From Pseudomonas sp. GM50 (GTDB lineage: Bacteria > Pseudomonadota > Gammaproteobacteria > Pseudomonadales > Pseudomonadaceae), in assembly GCF_000282375.1 (NCBI RefSeq), contig NZ_AKJK01000100.1, positions 1 to 64,000 on the forward strand: 64,000 nucleotides of DNA. Direction: 5' to 3'. Below are positions 26,135 to 35,852 of the stretch, piece by piece. Position numbers and translations under genes: made by a program. How positions within the stretch are numbered: the first letter of the stretch is position 1; each line of letters starts with the position of its first letter. The notes beneath the pieces are model-generated. The model was not told the DNA's origin and ran no database searches. It saw nothing but the letters and a program-made list of their open reading frames with translations.

Positions 26135-28849
26135 TCAGGCTGCCTGAAACGGTTTTTTTCGTGCAGCATTGCGATCTGATCTTGCCCTTTCGTAGACCTT
26201 CCTTCTCTTCGCGGCATCGCCAATGAGCTCGACAGCGACCTGGACATCACGTAGTAGTTGTTCAGGGGGCGGGATGGGTAGTTGACGCTCTGCGGGCGTA
26301 TCGTGAGCTTCAATTGCCTCGCATGACCGGTCGTAAATATCGATTAGTGTTTCCCACTCTGCTTGGGTGTGTCCGATGACTGCTCCAAAGGACTCAACAG
26401 ACACGACATCGCTGAAAGGCTGCACTGTGTTGTTCATGAACTCTTCGCGGACAGCCCTTTCAATGGTGCCGCGTAATTTGCCGTATGCCCTCGTCACAAC
26501 CTGTGCGCTGTCGTCGTTCATATACGTACCAATAGTCGCTTGTATTTCTTGCGCAACCTTAGCGATATCTTCCAAACGCATTTTGCAGTTCATAGTTTCC
26601 CAGGTAAGACCCTCGACTATCTGGCCTGGCGCGTTATCCCATCGAACGGATTTGTAGCTAGCCTCTACTCCCGCTTTCCGTTGAGCGGTATTTAGCTCTG
26701 TGAGAAATACTGCGTCATGGGTAAGCACAATGACTTGTCGCTCCATTGCCAACGATGCGAGTCGTTCTGCCATTTTTCGGCGATAGCGATGATCCAACGA
26801 TGTGGACGGGTCGTCAAAAATGACAGCAGAGTGATGAGGCAGTGAGCGGATTTCGGCTAAGAACAGTGCCAATGCAATTGCTCGCTGTTCACCCTCTGAG
26901 AGCACATGGTGAGCGTCAAGGTTTGAGCCTTTGATTTTCAATGTGACCTTGGTTGTCCCTGCGCTCGTTCGCCCAGCGAGTTCAGGTTGAACGTCACGCC
27001 GGTAGCCTAGAAGCTGCAACTCGGTAGTCATGGCCTCGGCCAAAGCAGAAGTGACGTACTGCCTGGCGAGGTTAGTCATTTTTGTAGAGACACCAGTCGG
27101 GCTTAGTGCGGAAAGGCACTTATCGAGGTTTTGCCGCACGATGCTGTCTCGAACATATTGCTCCGCTTGTGGCAGCAACAATGCGAACGCCTGACGAGCC
27201 TTGAGCTGCTTAAGCTCCTCCTGAAGTCGCGCTCGATTCTCCGGATCATCCGTTTGGCGCAGTGTTTGGGCAGCTACTTTGTTTGCTTCTATTAACCGGC
27301 GTAGCCGGATTTCCAGTCGGTCGCCGTCAGGGAAGGCCGGAATCGCTGGAGTCCAATCATTGGTTTCGACGGCTGTTGTCAGCCATGTTCTGCGTAACTG
27401 CCAAGCATCGCAAACTGCTACCAAATGAGCATGCTCATCCGGTGCAACTGCCTTCAATTCGGCCAATGAGGGCGCGTCGAACGGCGTAAAGTTTGCGTTG
27501 TTCAACACAGCTAACGCTGCACGAAGTGTGTTCGCAGCTGCGGTTGCATTTGCGGCTGCATGTTCGTTGACAAAGGTTGAAAAATCTCGCATGCGCTGCT
27601 GTGCATCAGGGGCCAAAACTGTCTGGCATAAAACGCATTTCGCTCCGTCCTCTGTGTGTGGAAACGAGTGACCTGGGTATGCATCCGTAGTAGAAAAGCG
27701 TTCAGCAGCTTCAAAAAGTAACTTCCAAAGACCATTACCTGTTCCAGGAAGTGTTGCTTCATCCACCTCACGTAGGTTCTTCTGTGCAGCCTGGTAGGCC
27801 TCCTCGGCAGCTATGTTTTCAACATGAAGGCGCCTGAGTGTTTGAAAGGCTTCATCAGTCACTACCGCATAAGCCGATACGGCGTGCTGAGCGCCAACCT
27901 CCAACCGCTCAGACTGTCTGTCCAAGGCTTGAGCCTTGGGTTCCGGATTCATGTCCTGTAGGACTTGTGCGAGTTGCTGCAAACGAACTTCGTCTTCTTC
28001 GCTCAATGTGCCCAGCGTTTTCATGACATCCACGTCAGTCCCTACGCCCAGTCCTTTGATGAGATCACCCACCACTGTCTCACCCCGTATGGGGTCAAAC
28101 AGCCCAGCATTAAGGGCTACTGCGTCACGCTCAGCGGTGATGATACGGTGCAGCTCTCGTTGTGCGACAACTAGGCGATTCATTTGCCCCAAGCCGTACG
28201 GTAAAAAGACGGGTGTTCCTTCTTCCTCTACGTAGTCCATAGCGCAAGCAGCGTCATACACGGAGATCATGCTCAAATCTGAGTTTGACGCTTCACCCTG
28301 AGTCCATGTGGCTTGTTGAGGATTACCGTCGACAAGAAATGAAACATCCGCCGCAGGTACTCCCGCTACACCGAACGCGTTTGGGCGGACATTGTCGCGG
28401 CGCCGAGCTCGACAGGTGTTCTTGAGCAGCCTTGCGTAACCCGACTTACCGACACCATTTTCGCCAAACAAGACGGTCAAACCGTTGGGCTGCAGGTCGA
28501 CTCTACGCCCGGCCGGGAAGCCATTGATGTTGGACAGGTTGGAGAGCCCTAGAAGTTGGACAGTCGCACCACTACCAGCTCCAGCGACGTGAGCTTGGGC
28601 GAGTGGGGTCGGCGGTTCAGGGGAAGCGGAGCCATTTCCATGAGCTTCTTTAACCATGACTACTAGGCTGGCAAGGTCATCGGCACTCAACGCATCTTGG
28701 GTGAATAGGCGCCTAAGGGCGTCTCTTTGCCAACCTTTAAGTTCGGTAGACCACACCAATAGGTCATTAACCAGAGTCATAAGCTTTGCTCCATCCGTGG
28801 TGGAGCTTGGCGTTAGGCCGACCCCACAATCGGGATGAAGCATAGTCAA
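26135..28849 (-). CDS. RloC/PrrC-like ABC ATPase with zinc hook (stand-alone, possible anticodon nuclease)
   Basis: A 904-residue AAA_13/SMC-like ATPase. Walker A is GENGVGKSGY (about residue 128), a CVLC zinc hook lies near residue 404 within a long helical region, and LSEGEQRAIALALF is the ABC signature (about 648). VIFDDPSTSLDH is Walker B/D-loop (about 678) and VIVLTHD the H-loop. A further 200 residues follow the ATPase core. Within them R793, E797 and H827 are spaced like the Arg-Glu-His triad of the tRNA anticodon nuclease PrrC (4 and about 36 residues). RloC, its zinc-hook relative, uses this architecture against phage. No restriction-modification genes are adjacent. Confidence 0.75.
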   Translation of the reverse strand: MTMLHPDCGVGLTPSSTTDGAKLMTLVNDLLVWSTELKGWQRDALRRLFTQDALSADDLASLVVMVKEAHGNGSASPEPPTPLAQAHVAGAGSGATVQLLGLSNLSNINGFPAGRRVDLQPNGLTVLFGENGVGKSGYARLLKNTCRARRRDNVRPNAFGVAGVPAADVSFLVDGNPQQATWTQGEASNSDLSMISVYDAACAMDYVEEEGTPVFLPYGLGQMNRLVVAQRELHRIITAERDAVALNAGLFDPIRGETVVGDLIKGLGVGTDVDVMKTLGTLSEEDEVRLQQLAQVLQDMNPEPKAQALDRQSERLEVGAQHAVSAYAVVTDEAFQTLRRLHVENIAAEEAYQAAQKNLREVDEATLPGTGNGLWKLLFEAAERFSTTDAYPGHSFPHTEDGAKCVLCQTVLAPDAQQRMRDFSTFVNEHAAANATAAANTLRAALAVLNNANFTPFDAPSLAELKAVAPDEHAHLVAVCDAWQLRRTWLTTAVETNDWTPAIPAFPDGDRLEIRLRRLIEANKVAAQTLRQTDDPENRARLQEELKQLKARQAFALLLPQAEQYVRDSIVRQNLDKCLSALSPTGVSTKMTNLARQYVTSALAEAMTTELQLLGYRRDVQPELAGRTSAGTTKVTLKIKGSNLDAHHVLSEGEQRAIALALFLAEIRSLPHHSAVIFDDPSTSLDHRYRRKMAERLASLAMERQVIVLTHDAVFLTELNTAQRKAGVEASYKSVRWDNAPGQIVEGLTWETMNCKMRLEDIAKVAQEIQATIGTYMNDDSAQVVTRAYGKLRGTIERAVREEFMNNTVQPFSDVVSVESFGAVIGHTQAEWETLIDIYDRSCEAIEAHDTPAERQLPIPPPEQLLRDVQVAVELIGDAAKRRKVYERARSDRNAARKKPFQAA

Positions 28850-28965
28850 CAGTTGGCCGCTTCACTCACTTGAGGCATCGGTTGATGTAGGCGCGGTTGG
28901 ATTACTCATGAGCTTACTGGTGGCAAACCGCGCACGGAAACGAACGCGATGAGGCCTTCTTTTGC

Positions 28966-29289
28966 TTAGGCTGAGAGCTCATTCAGTAGACGCTCAAGCT
29001 GCTCACGCTCCCATCCGCTCAAAAGCTTAACTGGGTCGGTGCCATAGCATTGCCAGGTTTCAATAGACCCGATACGACCGTCAGGAGACCTGCAATCCTC
29101 GCAGTAATCCAAGGTGCCGCCGTCATTGAAAAGCGTGAGACGCCAGCCATCGATCTCAGCAGTCATGAGGCCGTTGTAGATTTCGCTCAAAGACTGGCTG
29201 CTGGTTCTTCTCATGATGCGTGTGCCCAACGCAACGTCTTTCAAGACCTGGTAGACCTCGCGGGCGGTGAGAGGGGAGGTTGTGTTCAA
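28966..29289 (-). CDS. Small conserved protein (TAREVYQVL family), copy 1
   Basis: A 107-residue protein. LTAREVYQVLKDVALGTRIM at the N terminus and DYCEDCRSPDGR in the middle match the protein at 61602-61898, so the two are paralogues. It has a TTG start with AGGACG about ten bases upstream. The CxxC pair may bind metal. The function is unknown; it lies upstream of nothing obvious and next to the RloC-like gene. Confidence 0.7.
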   Translation of the reverse strand: MNTTSPLTAREVYQVLKDVALGTRIMRRTSSQSLSEIYNGLMTAEIDGWRLTLFNDGGTLDYCEDCRSPDGRIGSIETWQCYGTDPVKLLSGWEREQLERLLNELSA

Positions 29290-29559
29290 AATCTGGCGTC
29301 CTATGGATGTTCCTTTTTCGCAGCCTTTCCCGCTTGATCGTAGGGCGACTAATACCCGCTATACGACATCCAGCGAGCGTATCCATTCGCATGCTAGAGC
29401 ATGGTGTACATCCTTGTCAGGGGGGCGTGGCAGACTGTCCGGATCGGAGATTGCCAAGCATGTGCTGGCTGCGCGTAGGTTTCCTCACTAGGAACAGGGA
29501 GCTTTGCTATATTCCTTTGATCTCTAAATGCCATGCAGGCCTTTTACAAGGATGTATTG

Positions 29560-29982
29560 ATGCGCATTCCCCTGACACTCGCCTTAATTGCCGTGCTCTC
29601 TGGTTGCGCGGACTCACACCGCTGGTCACCACAACAAAATGGCTCAGCACGTATTACGACAAGCGAGCGGATCTTTGTCACGACGCCTGCTGACGGCGAA
29701 TACGGTGATAACGTCTATAGCGGCTCTGGTCGTAACACTACGAAGATCATTTACAACGCCACAAGCGCCAAGTCCCGTCTGGTGCGCATTGGCGGTTTGG
29801 CTGAAAATTTTGAAGATGCCATCGCCCAAGCTCAGCGCGAAGATCAAGACATCTTGATCTTCCCAACCATCCTGCACTGGGAGGATCGAGCGACAGGATG
29901 GTCGATGATCCCTGACAACCCTCAACTCATGCCCCTTTGCGTCATCGCTAAGTCGATTTCGTTGTCCGGCTCGGTGCTTTGA
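29560..29982 (+). CDS. DUF4823-like lipoprotein, probably C-terminally truncated
   Basis: A lipoprotein signal (LTLALIAVLSGC, lipobox cysteine about residue 17) precedes FVTTPADGEYGDNVYSGSGR and the ILIFPTILHWEDRATGW strand motif of DUF4823 lipoproteins. The usual C-terminal third is missing: after IPDNPQ the sequence runs into the 3' end of the convergent patatin gene, and the two genes overlap by about 35 bases. A deletion or replacement at the 3' end is likely. GTATTG before ATG 29560 is a weak site; an upstream ATG (29533) is less likely. Confidence 0.65.
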   Translation: MRIPLTLALIAVLSGCADSHRWSPQQNGSARITTSERIFVTTPADGEYGDNVYSGSGRNTTKIIYNATSAKSRLVRIGGLAENFEDAIAQAQREDQDILIFPTILHWEDRATGWSMIPDNPQLMPLCVIAKSISLSGSVL

Positions 29983-32215
29983 ACTCGCATGATTTTGTTG
30001 CCCCCGGTCTACGCAACTTGGCATCCACTAGCAAAGGCATCGCATTGCGACGCTGGTAACGCAATTCTTCGAGGAAGTGATCTTCTTTGATGGCGCCCCC
30101 TTCGGCGAAGAACCAACGGACACGATTGGAGTAATAGGCTGCAAGATCGCGCATGGCGCCATAGATCCAAGGCGATGAGTCCATTGTCAGGGCGACGGTG
30201 CCGAACTGCGGATAGTTCGGACAGCCGTCGCTGGCCATGCCATCGCTGTTGCCGAAGTTTTTGCTGATAAACGCATATACCTCGCAGGATGGGGGTGGGG
30301 CGCCTTGCCACATAGGACTGTCATTCGCCCCATTTGGTGTGGTGCACGCATGGCGTACGATTCCCTGGCAATTTTTATTACTGCCTTGGCTGCAGGCGTC
30401 GCTGATGGATTGCAACTGAACCCGCATCGACTTCGTCCCCAAGGCGGGTTTGATCAAGAACAGGTGAGCGGCGTACTGATCTTTGATGAGATTGGCGGGA
30501 AGGTTCTCGCAGTCCGAATTGGCCAGCGCTGTAGAAACGATACAGCCGACCAATACCGGGTGCTCCCAGGCGTAGATGTCGTAACCGGTGAGTTCGTACT
30601 TCACGATTTTGCACTGCTTATCCAGACTGCTCAAACCAGGCAACAGCAGGGTCAGTCCTTGGTCTGCGAGTCCATCCTTTAGTCGACAGATGTCAGCCAT
30701 CCAACCCTCGCGGTCTTGCGCATGGTCGGAAATGATCAGGTTGGAGACGCCTCGGCGCACCAGAGCGTAGGCGCCAAGATTCTCTGACATGCCGCCGTCT
30801 GACAGGTGAATGAAGGTTGAATGTTTGGCGTCGCCCAAGCGCTCGACATGGTAGAGCGGGAAGGGCAAAAGGTAGTGCATTCCATAGATGGTTTGGCTGC
30901 TGTTGTTTGGATTAGGAAATGAAAGACCCCAGTCCAGCGCTGCAATTTTTTGTAGGGCATTTAGGACGTTGCGCTCGGGCGGCTCGGTCAGCACCTTTTG
31001 CTGGGAATCGAGGAAGGCTGCGGACGACACGACGGCTTTGGCAGGTGTCAGGCCCGCTAAAGTACCTGGCCGATGCCCGTACAGCCCTGAACCGTATTGA
31101 TAAGAGTTAACCTCGAAGGCGGAAAGGAAAAACTGCTGCTGCTTACCAACGTCGAACACGCTGCGATCCTCCCCAGCGGTAGCGTTGATGATCCATAGTG
31201 GCGCGCCCTTTACCTCATAAGCCCTCTGAAGTTGGGTATAACTTAGAGATCTAGCTTGCTCAATATCGCCTTCCAATCGGACGCTGGTGCCGTACATCGT
31301 CGTAATGCAGGCGTCATCTTCTTCATCACAATTAGGTGGGCTGGCACCATAGGTGCGTGCGATGCCTTTGGCGTAAGCGTGCTGCGTGCTTGAGAGATTA
31401 ATGTTCCAATCAAAGACAATATTGGCTAACGCGTTAAGAACAATCGAGCCGATTTCTAGTGGAATCATTTCCAGCGTTTCATTAGTAAAGCGCTGGTCAT
31501 CCTCGGTGGTGGTATAGTCGAAGGCATGGGCGCCAAACATGTTCAGCCCTGTGCTGAAAATGTCCTGGTAGCCCCGTAAGGCATTTTGGACGCGGTAAGG
31601 ATCTTTGCCTAATTCAGGTCGATTTAACGCAGTCAGGCGTAGGTCATATTGATGTTGGGTATGCTGGCGCTTTTCGTCGGTCTCAAATTGATCATCCCCT
31701 GCAATTTTAAGCAGATTCGAATTGTTTTGAGGCGGGCAGGGTAGAGGTTGGCCTACAAGCCAAGGTTCCTCCGATGTTCCGCTGACACCCAAGGTTTCCA
31801 TGTAACGCGAAGGGAAACAATCAAGAAAGAGTGCTTGTTGGAATGCAACGGGGGTTGGCTTATTTTGCTCAAACGTCGGATCGTCGAAAACCAGGCGGGC
31901 GTAATACCAGTAGGCGGCGTAGCTGCCACCAGATACCGAGGAAATAACATCCACGTGTTCCATCTGGCCGGATGACACCAGCCCCTTGAGTATACCAATG
32001 GAAAACCCCGAAGCCTTGGTGCCACCGCCCGCGAGCGCTAAGCCAAGGTTGGGGGTGTGGCCTGCAACAGGTCGTCGCTCGACACCAAATTCATGATTTA
32101 GGTTTTTACTGCTGAAATCCAGGTTAGGTGCCTTGGGCGGGGTGCCACAGCCTGTGGTCAACAAGCCGGTGAGCACCAGCCAAGTCCACCACGACGAAAC
32201 TACTGGAATCTTCAT
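29948..32215 (-). CDS. Patatin-like phospholipase lipoprotein
   Basis: About 755 residues. A lipoprotein signal (LVLTGLLTTGC) precedes the patatin core: LALAGGGTKASGFSIGILKG (oxyanion loop), SSVSGGSYAAYW (GxSGG nucleophile) and SDGGMSENLGAYALVRRG (catalytic DGG). Such proteins are lipid acyl hydrolases attached to the outer membrane or periplasm. ATG 32215 was chosen because the signal peptide follows directly. The 3' end overlaps the convergent lipoprotein gene at 29560-29982. Confidence 0.88.
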   Translation of the reverse strand: MKIPVVSSWWTWLVLTGLLTTGCGTPPKAPNLDFSSKNLNHEFGVERRPVAGHTPNLGLALAGGGTKASGFSIGILKGLVSSGQMEHVDVISSVSGGSYAAYWYYARLVFDDPTFEQNKPTPVAFQQALFLDCFPSRYMETLGVSGTSEEPWLVGQPLPCPPQNNSNLLKIAGDDQFETDEKRQHTQHQYDLRLTALNRPELGKDPYRVQNALRGYQDIFSTGLNMFGAHAFDYTTTEDDQRFTNETLEMIPLEIGSIVLNALANIVFDWNINLSSTQHAYAKGIARTYGASPPNCDEEDDACITTMYGTSVRLEGDIEQARSLSYTQLQRAYEVKGAPLWIINATAGEDRSVFDVGKQQQFFLSAFEVNSYQYGSGLYGHRPGTLAGLTPAKAVVSSAAFLDSQQKVLTEPPERNVLNALQKIAALDWGLSFPNPNNSSQTIYGMHYLLPFPLYHVERLGDAKHSTFIHLSDGGMSENLGAYALVRRGVSNLIISDHAQDREGWMADICRLKDGLADQGLTLLLPGLSSLDKQCKIVKYELTGYDIYAWEHPVLVGCIVSTALANSDCENLPANLIKDQYAAHLFLIKPALGTKSMRVQLQSISDACSQGSNKNCQGIVRHACTTPNGANDSPMWQGAPPPSCEVYAFISKNFGNSDGMASDGCPNYPQFGTVALTMDSSPWIYGAMRDLAAYYSNRVRWFFAEGGAIKEDHFLEELRYQRRNAMPLLVDAKLRRPGATKSCEFKAPSRTTKST

Positions 32216-32227
32216 TTCAATCCCCAT

Positions 32228-33064
32228 CCTTGGTTCGATGCTGGCCTATTGTCAGTACTCCCAGCGTAGTAGCTACTTCCATGCACCGCTACGGAGTAAC
32301 GGTTAATCATGTTCGACTGCTTCGTCCGACATGGATATTGGTACGCTGCCGTCGGCAAATCCAGGTTGGCCTGGCGGAATGGCATTAGTTGAAGGGTGTG
32401 TGCTGCTTTGACGCCAAAGCGATGGACGTCTGACGTGCTAAAGTGCACGAGGATTGCTGTCCTTGGCTTGCGTCTTCTCAAACCGCGAGGGAATCGTGGT
32501 AATCGAGTTGTCATAGACATTCTTTTCAGGAATCAAGCGTCAGTCTGGCTATACGAAAAGTACGCTTTCACCGCCTGATGAAAAACACCGCGCAAAGCCA
32601 CGCTATTTGCCCTGTCAAACCTGTGGATGATGCGAAAACGGCTTCTGGTCGCGTGCGCCTGTAATGCGATAAAAGCGCCTTGAAAAACGTCGTTCAAGGG
32701 TGAAACGATGAGTTAAGGACAGGAAAGGTCTGATTTCTGACCAAGCCAGCGCTTTTTGAACCTCAACCAAGGAGGGCATCAAAAACCGCTGACTACTTCA
32801 GGCCCTCCCTAACGGATAAGGCGCCAACGCAGTGTTGAAAAATGCCCAGTACAGACTGCAAGGACTAAAATCCAAGCAAGTCGGTAGAGCGCTCAAGGCT
32901 TCTTTTTGGCTGACAACACTATAAATCACGCAGCACCTCGGTCTGCGAACAAAAGTGGCGTTGATTGCTCTGAAACACGTACTTGCCAAGATAAATAAAT
33001 CTACTACGCTCCGACCTGAGGGATCCGCCCGCGTAATGATAATTAGTGTTTTTCGGAGACTAAC
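32228..33064. other. Gene-free stretch of 0.8 kb
   Basis: No gene, RNA or repeat with good support was found between the patatin gene and the lipoprotein at 33065. Short frames on either strand lack ribosome binding sites and look like non-coding translation. The last 60 bases before 33065 are AT-rich and probably hold the promoter of the next gene. Confidence 0.4.
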
Positions 33065-33763
33065 ATGAAAAAAATTTTGCTACTTTCGATACTTTTGCTC
33101 TCTGGATGCGCTACATCAAACGTGTATCTTGACATTCAAGGGGCTGCATGGCGAAAGACGGAAGCTTTCTCCGCGAAGCAATTTGGAGTTGGTGTTATCG
33201 AAACGTCTGGGCGTAATAGATTTGATCCTAAGGGAAGTATAGTGGTGTCGGATTTTCCAGTAGTAGCCCAGACTACTTACTTCTCAGAAGAGACTGCTAA
33301 AGCAGCCCTTGATGCGGGCGTTAAGTTTAAACCAAGTGTGGTGGATGTTTCTGGTGGTTTTAAATCGCAAACGGAAAGTCGACTGAATAGTCGCTATGTG
33401 GTTTTTAGAACGCTAGATTCTTTTGCACTCATTGAGCGCATGAATGATCCGAAGAATTTAAAGATTATGAATTTGATAAAAGGATTAAAGGATCCAGTAA
33501 TAGTTACCGGCACAGCCGTTGCGTTCGACAACGAAATGTTTAAAAAGGTCGATTCAGGCTTAAGGGCAAATGCGTCCATCAGTGCTGGTGGTTCTTCTCC
33601 TGCAGTGACACTGGGAGGCAACGTAAGTACAGAGTCAAAGACGAGCGTCAGCAATGGAACCGTCTTCGCATATGAATATTCAGCCATCGAATGGGACGAG
33701 ACGTCAAAAGACGCAAAAGTAAAGAACTTGACTATAGATAGACCTGCAAATCCATGGTTCTGA
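33065..33763 (+). CDS. Lipoprotein of unknown function
   Basis: A 232-residue protein with a lipoprotein signal (KKILLLSILLLSGC). The mature part is rich in beta-prone stretches (GTAVAFDNEMFKKVDSGL; ANASISAGGSSPAVTLGGNV) with no recognised domain. It is more AT-rich than its neighbours, suggesting a different origin. An A-rich leader precedes ATG 33065. It is followed by copy 2 of the MNRPSRSMRKLLDAV family. Confidence 0.75.
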   Translation: MKKILLLSILLLSGCATSNVYLDIQGAAWRKTEAFSAKQFGVGVIETSGRNRFDPKGSIVVSDFPVVAQTTYFSEETAKAALDAGVKFKPSVVDVSGGFKSQTESRLNSRYVVFRTLDSFALIERMNDPKNLKIMNLIKGLKDPVIVTGTAVAFDNEMFKKVDSGLRANASISAGGSSPAVTLGGNVSTESKTSVSNGTVFAYEYSAIEWDETSKDAKVKNLTIDRPANPWF

Positions 33764-33893
33764 CCCTCAGGATATCCCTCCAGCTAGCGTCAAATGAGCC
33801 GGAGCCGGTGATTCAAGCCAGTTCGTGCAGCTGAAATACTGACGAAACATTCTGGCCATATGAGTCGCGTCACTGAAATCCAGGGAGTTGGAG

Positions 33894-34109
33894 ATGAATC
33901 GACCATCAAGAAGCATGCGCAAACTGCTCGACGCCGTTGCCACCAACAATGAGGCAGCGGCGCTTGATGTGATGCGTGCTGCTGAGCGGCTCCAAGACGA
34001 AGTGCTACGCCAACGGTTGCTCAACATGATTCACCGACTCAACCAGGACGCTAATGACTTAAGAATGGCGCGTGACGATATCCAGGGCGGAGCCATAAAG
34101 CTCGCGTGA
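33894..34109 (+). CDS. Small helical protein, MNRPSRSMRKLLDAV family, copy 2
   Basis: A 71-residue paralogue of 25441-25656, with identical MNRPSRSMRKLLDAVATNNE and RDDIQGGAIKLA ends. The upstream 100 bases are also shared. GGGAG lies before ATG 33894. The function is unknown. Confidence 0.7.
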   Translation: MNRPSRSMRKLLDAVATNNEAAALDVMRAAERLQDEVLRQRLLNMIHRLNQDANDLRMARDDIQGGAIKLA

Positions 34110-34466
34110 TTGGGCTAGATGACGTTTCCTTAGTCTGTATGCCGCACTGGTCTCTTGGGCCAAGAGCGTGTTGACCCATCCCGAGCTATCCCGGTGGGTC
34201 AGCCGGGTAGTTGGGTCGATGTTCATCTGCTTCGGAGCAGCCATCCTGACCATGCGTCGACAGGCTGCATAAGAGGAGGGCGGCTAGGTACCGATTACCG
34301 CAGCACCGGCGCCAAACAGCCGGCTTCTGAAAATGCGAGTCCCACCTAGCGCTGGAGGCCGGCTTGTAGCGAATGAGTTGACCTCGGTCAGGATAAGTCG
34401 CCCAGTGGTGGCAGGTTGATATTTGTCCGGGGTACTCTCCCAAAATCCCTACATGGAGAGACCGCA

Positions 34467-35852
34467 ATGGATGTTGTTAGTCGGGTTGAGCGTGCAAGAA
34501 CTAAAGCTTTTTATGAGCTGCTCGTGGACAGGCTTGGAACTGAGGCTTGGGCTGTGCGCAAAGCTGCATATTTGAAGCGCATACGAGAGCAGGAGTCGAA
34601 GTTCAACATCAAGCTGCCGATCGAGCCCCAGCTCTTCTCGCCGGCAGAAGACGACATCGACTGGTACATCCTAGCGTCGTATCTGTCCCATGATTTTCCG
34701 TATAGCGACTCTGCTTACAGCAGCAGGCGGATCTATCCCTATGCCATGGCCATCGGAGCGGTCGCGGAGCAGCTTCGCAAAGTCCCCTACGTCGATGATG
34801 TTCTGGACAAAATGCTGGCGAATAACAACAAACCAGAAACCCTGCTTTTTGAGCTGCTGACGGCCTCGTTCTACTTGAAGAACGGCTACGAGGTTGCCTT
34901 CATCCCGGAAAACAGCATTGTCTGGCCCGACGGGAAGACCAAGAAATCACCTGATCTGCTCGTCAAGTCAGGTGATCTAGAGTTCTACGTTGAGTGCAAA
35001 CGGTCGGATAAGCAAACCAAGTACTCAAAGACCGAAGAGCAGGCCTGGGCCGAAATCTGGAATGAGTTGAGCCATCACATGCTCAAGGTCGCACCGTGGA
35101 GCATTGTCGACCTGGTTTTCCATGAGCAGGTCGCCGCCGTGACACCGGAAGAGGTAATCAAGGTTGTGAATCTCGCCATTAGAGGGGGAGCTGAAAAAGC
35201 AAGGGAGGGTTCAATCGGTGCGGAAATACGAGCCATCGACAAAATGGGGCTCAAGCGTCACTACCGCAAATTTTCAGTCAGACCCAATAGCCCTCAGCAA
35301 GAGTTGCTGGTATTTGGTGACATGGACAGCAATGAGAAGCGCAGCATCTCGACTATCGCTGAGCGAGTCATTCGGCCTGGTACTAATGGCGACATTCTTA
35401 ACATGTTCGTAAAGGATGTTGCCAAGTGCGTGGGAGCTCAGTGGCGCTGCGACCATGAGGATTCGCTCGGCCTGCGCTCCAAGCATTTCAAGAGTTTGCT
35501 CAACGATGGCGTCAAGCAGATTCCCCCCGACCGTGCTGGCGTGGTGCACATCTGGTATGAGACTCGCGACGGCATAGAGATCGAGGAGCTGCGTAGGGAT
35601 AAGAACATCGAGAATATCTCCGCCTACGATGCCTCCAAAACATCCGTGTTGGGTGCTTTCGTGCATGCCGTAAATTACTACCCATTCGAGGAAAACTATG
35701 AGTGGGCTGAGACCGTACAAGACTTTGCCCGCGTGCCGCATTTGATGGAGCTCTTCCCTAGGCAGTCTTTGATGCTAGCGTCTGACTCGACACACGAGAT
35801 CGAAGACATCACCCATTGGGAGCAGGATAAGGCCGCAAAAAACACGCGGTGA
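34467..35852 (+). CDS. PD-(D/E)xK nuclease-like protein, solitary
   Basis: A 461-residue protein with a restriction-endonuclease-like core. TLLFELLTASFYLKNGYEVA gives the conserved helix glutamate (E129), SPDLLV the first catalytic aspartate (D163), and LEFYVECKRSDKQ the E-x-K dyad (E176, K178). An N-terminal helical part and a 270-residue C-terminal part of unknown fold flank it. GGAGAG lies upstream of ATG 34467. No methyltransferase is nearby, so it may be a solitary nuclease or a DNA-repair/defence component. Confidence 0.7.
   Translation: MDVVSRVERARTKAFYELLVDRLGTEAWAVRKAAYLKRIREQESKFNIKLPIEPQLFSPAEDDIDWYILASYLSHDFPYSDSAYSSRRIYPYAMAIGAVAEQLRKVPYVDDVLDKMLANNNKPETLLFELLTASFYLKNGYEVAFIPENSIVWPDGKTKKSPDLLVKSGDLEFYVECKRSDKQTKYSKTEEQAWAEIWNELSHHMLKVAPWSIVDLVFHEQVAAVTPEEVIKVVNLAIRGGAEKAREGSIGAEIRAIDKMGLKRHYRKFSVRPNSPQQELLVFGDMDSNEKRSISTIAERVIRPGTNGDILNMFVKDVAKCVGAQWRCDHEDSLGLRSKHFKSLLNDGVKQIPPDRAGVVHIWYETRDGIEIEELRRDKNIENISAYDASKTSVLGAFVHAVNYYPFEENYEWAETVQDFARVPHLMELFPRQSLMLASDSTHEIEDITHWEQDKAAKNTR

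Noticed and set aside
32590..33000. Possible tRNA or small RNA gene
   Set aside because: No cloverleaf arms or TTCGA loop could be built; no hairpin with a T-run.
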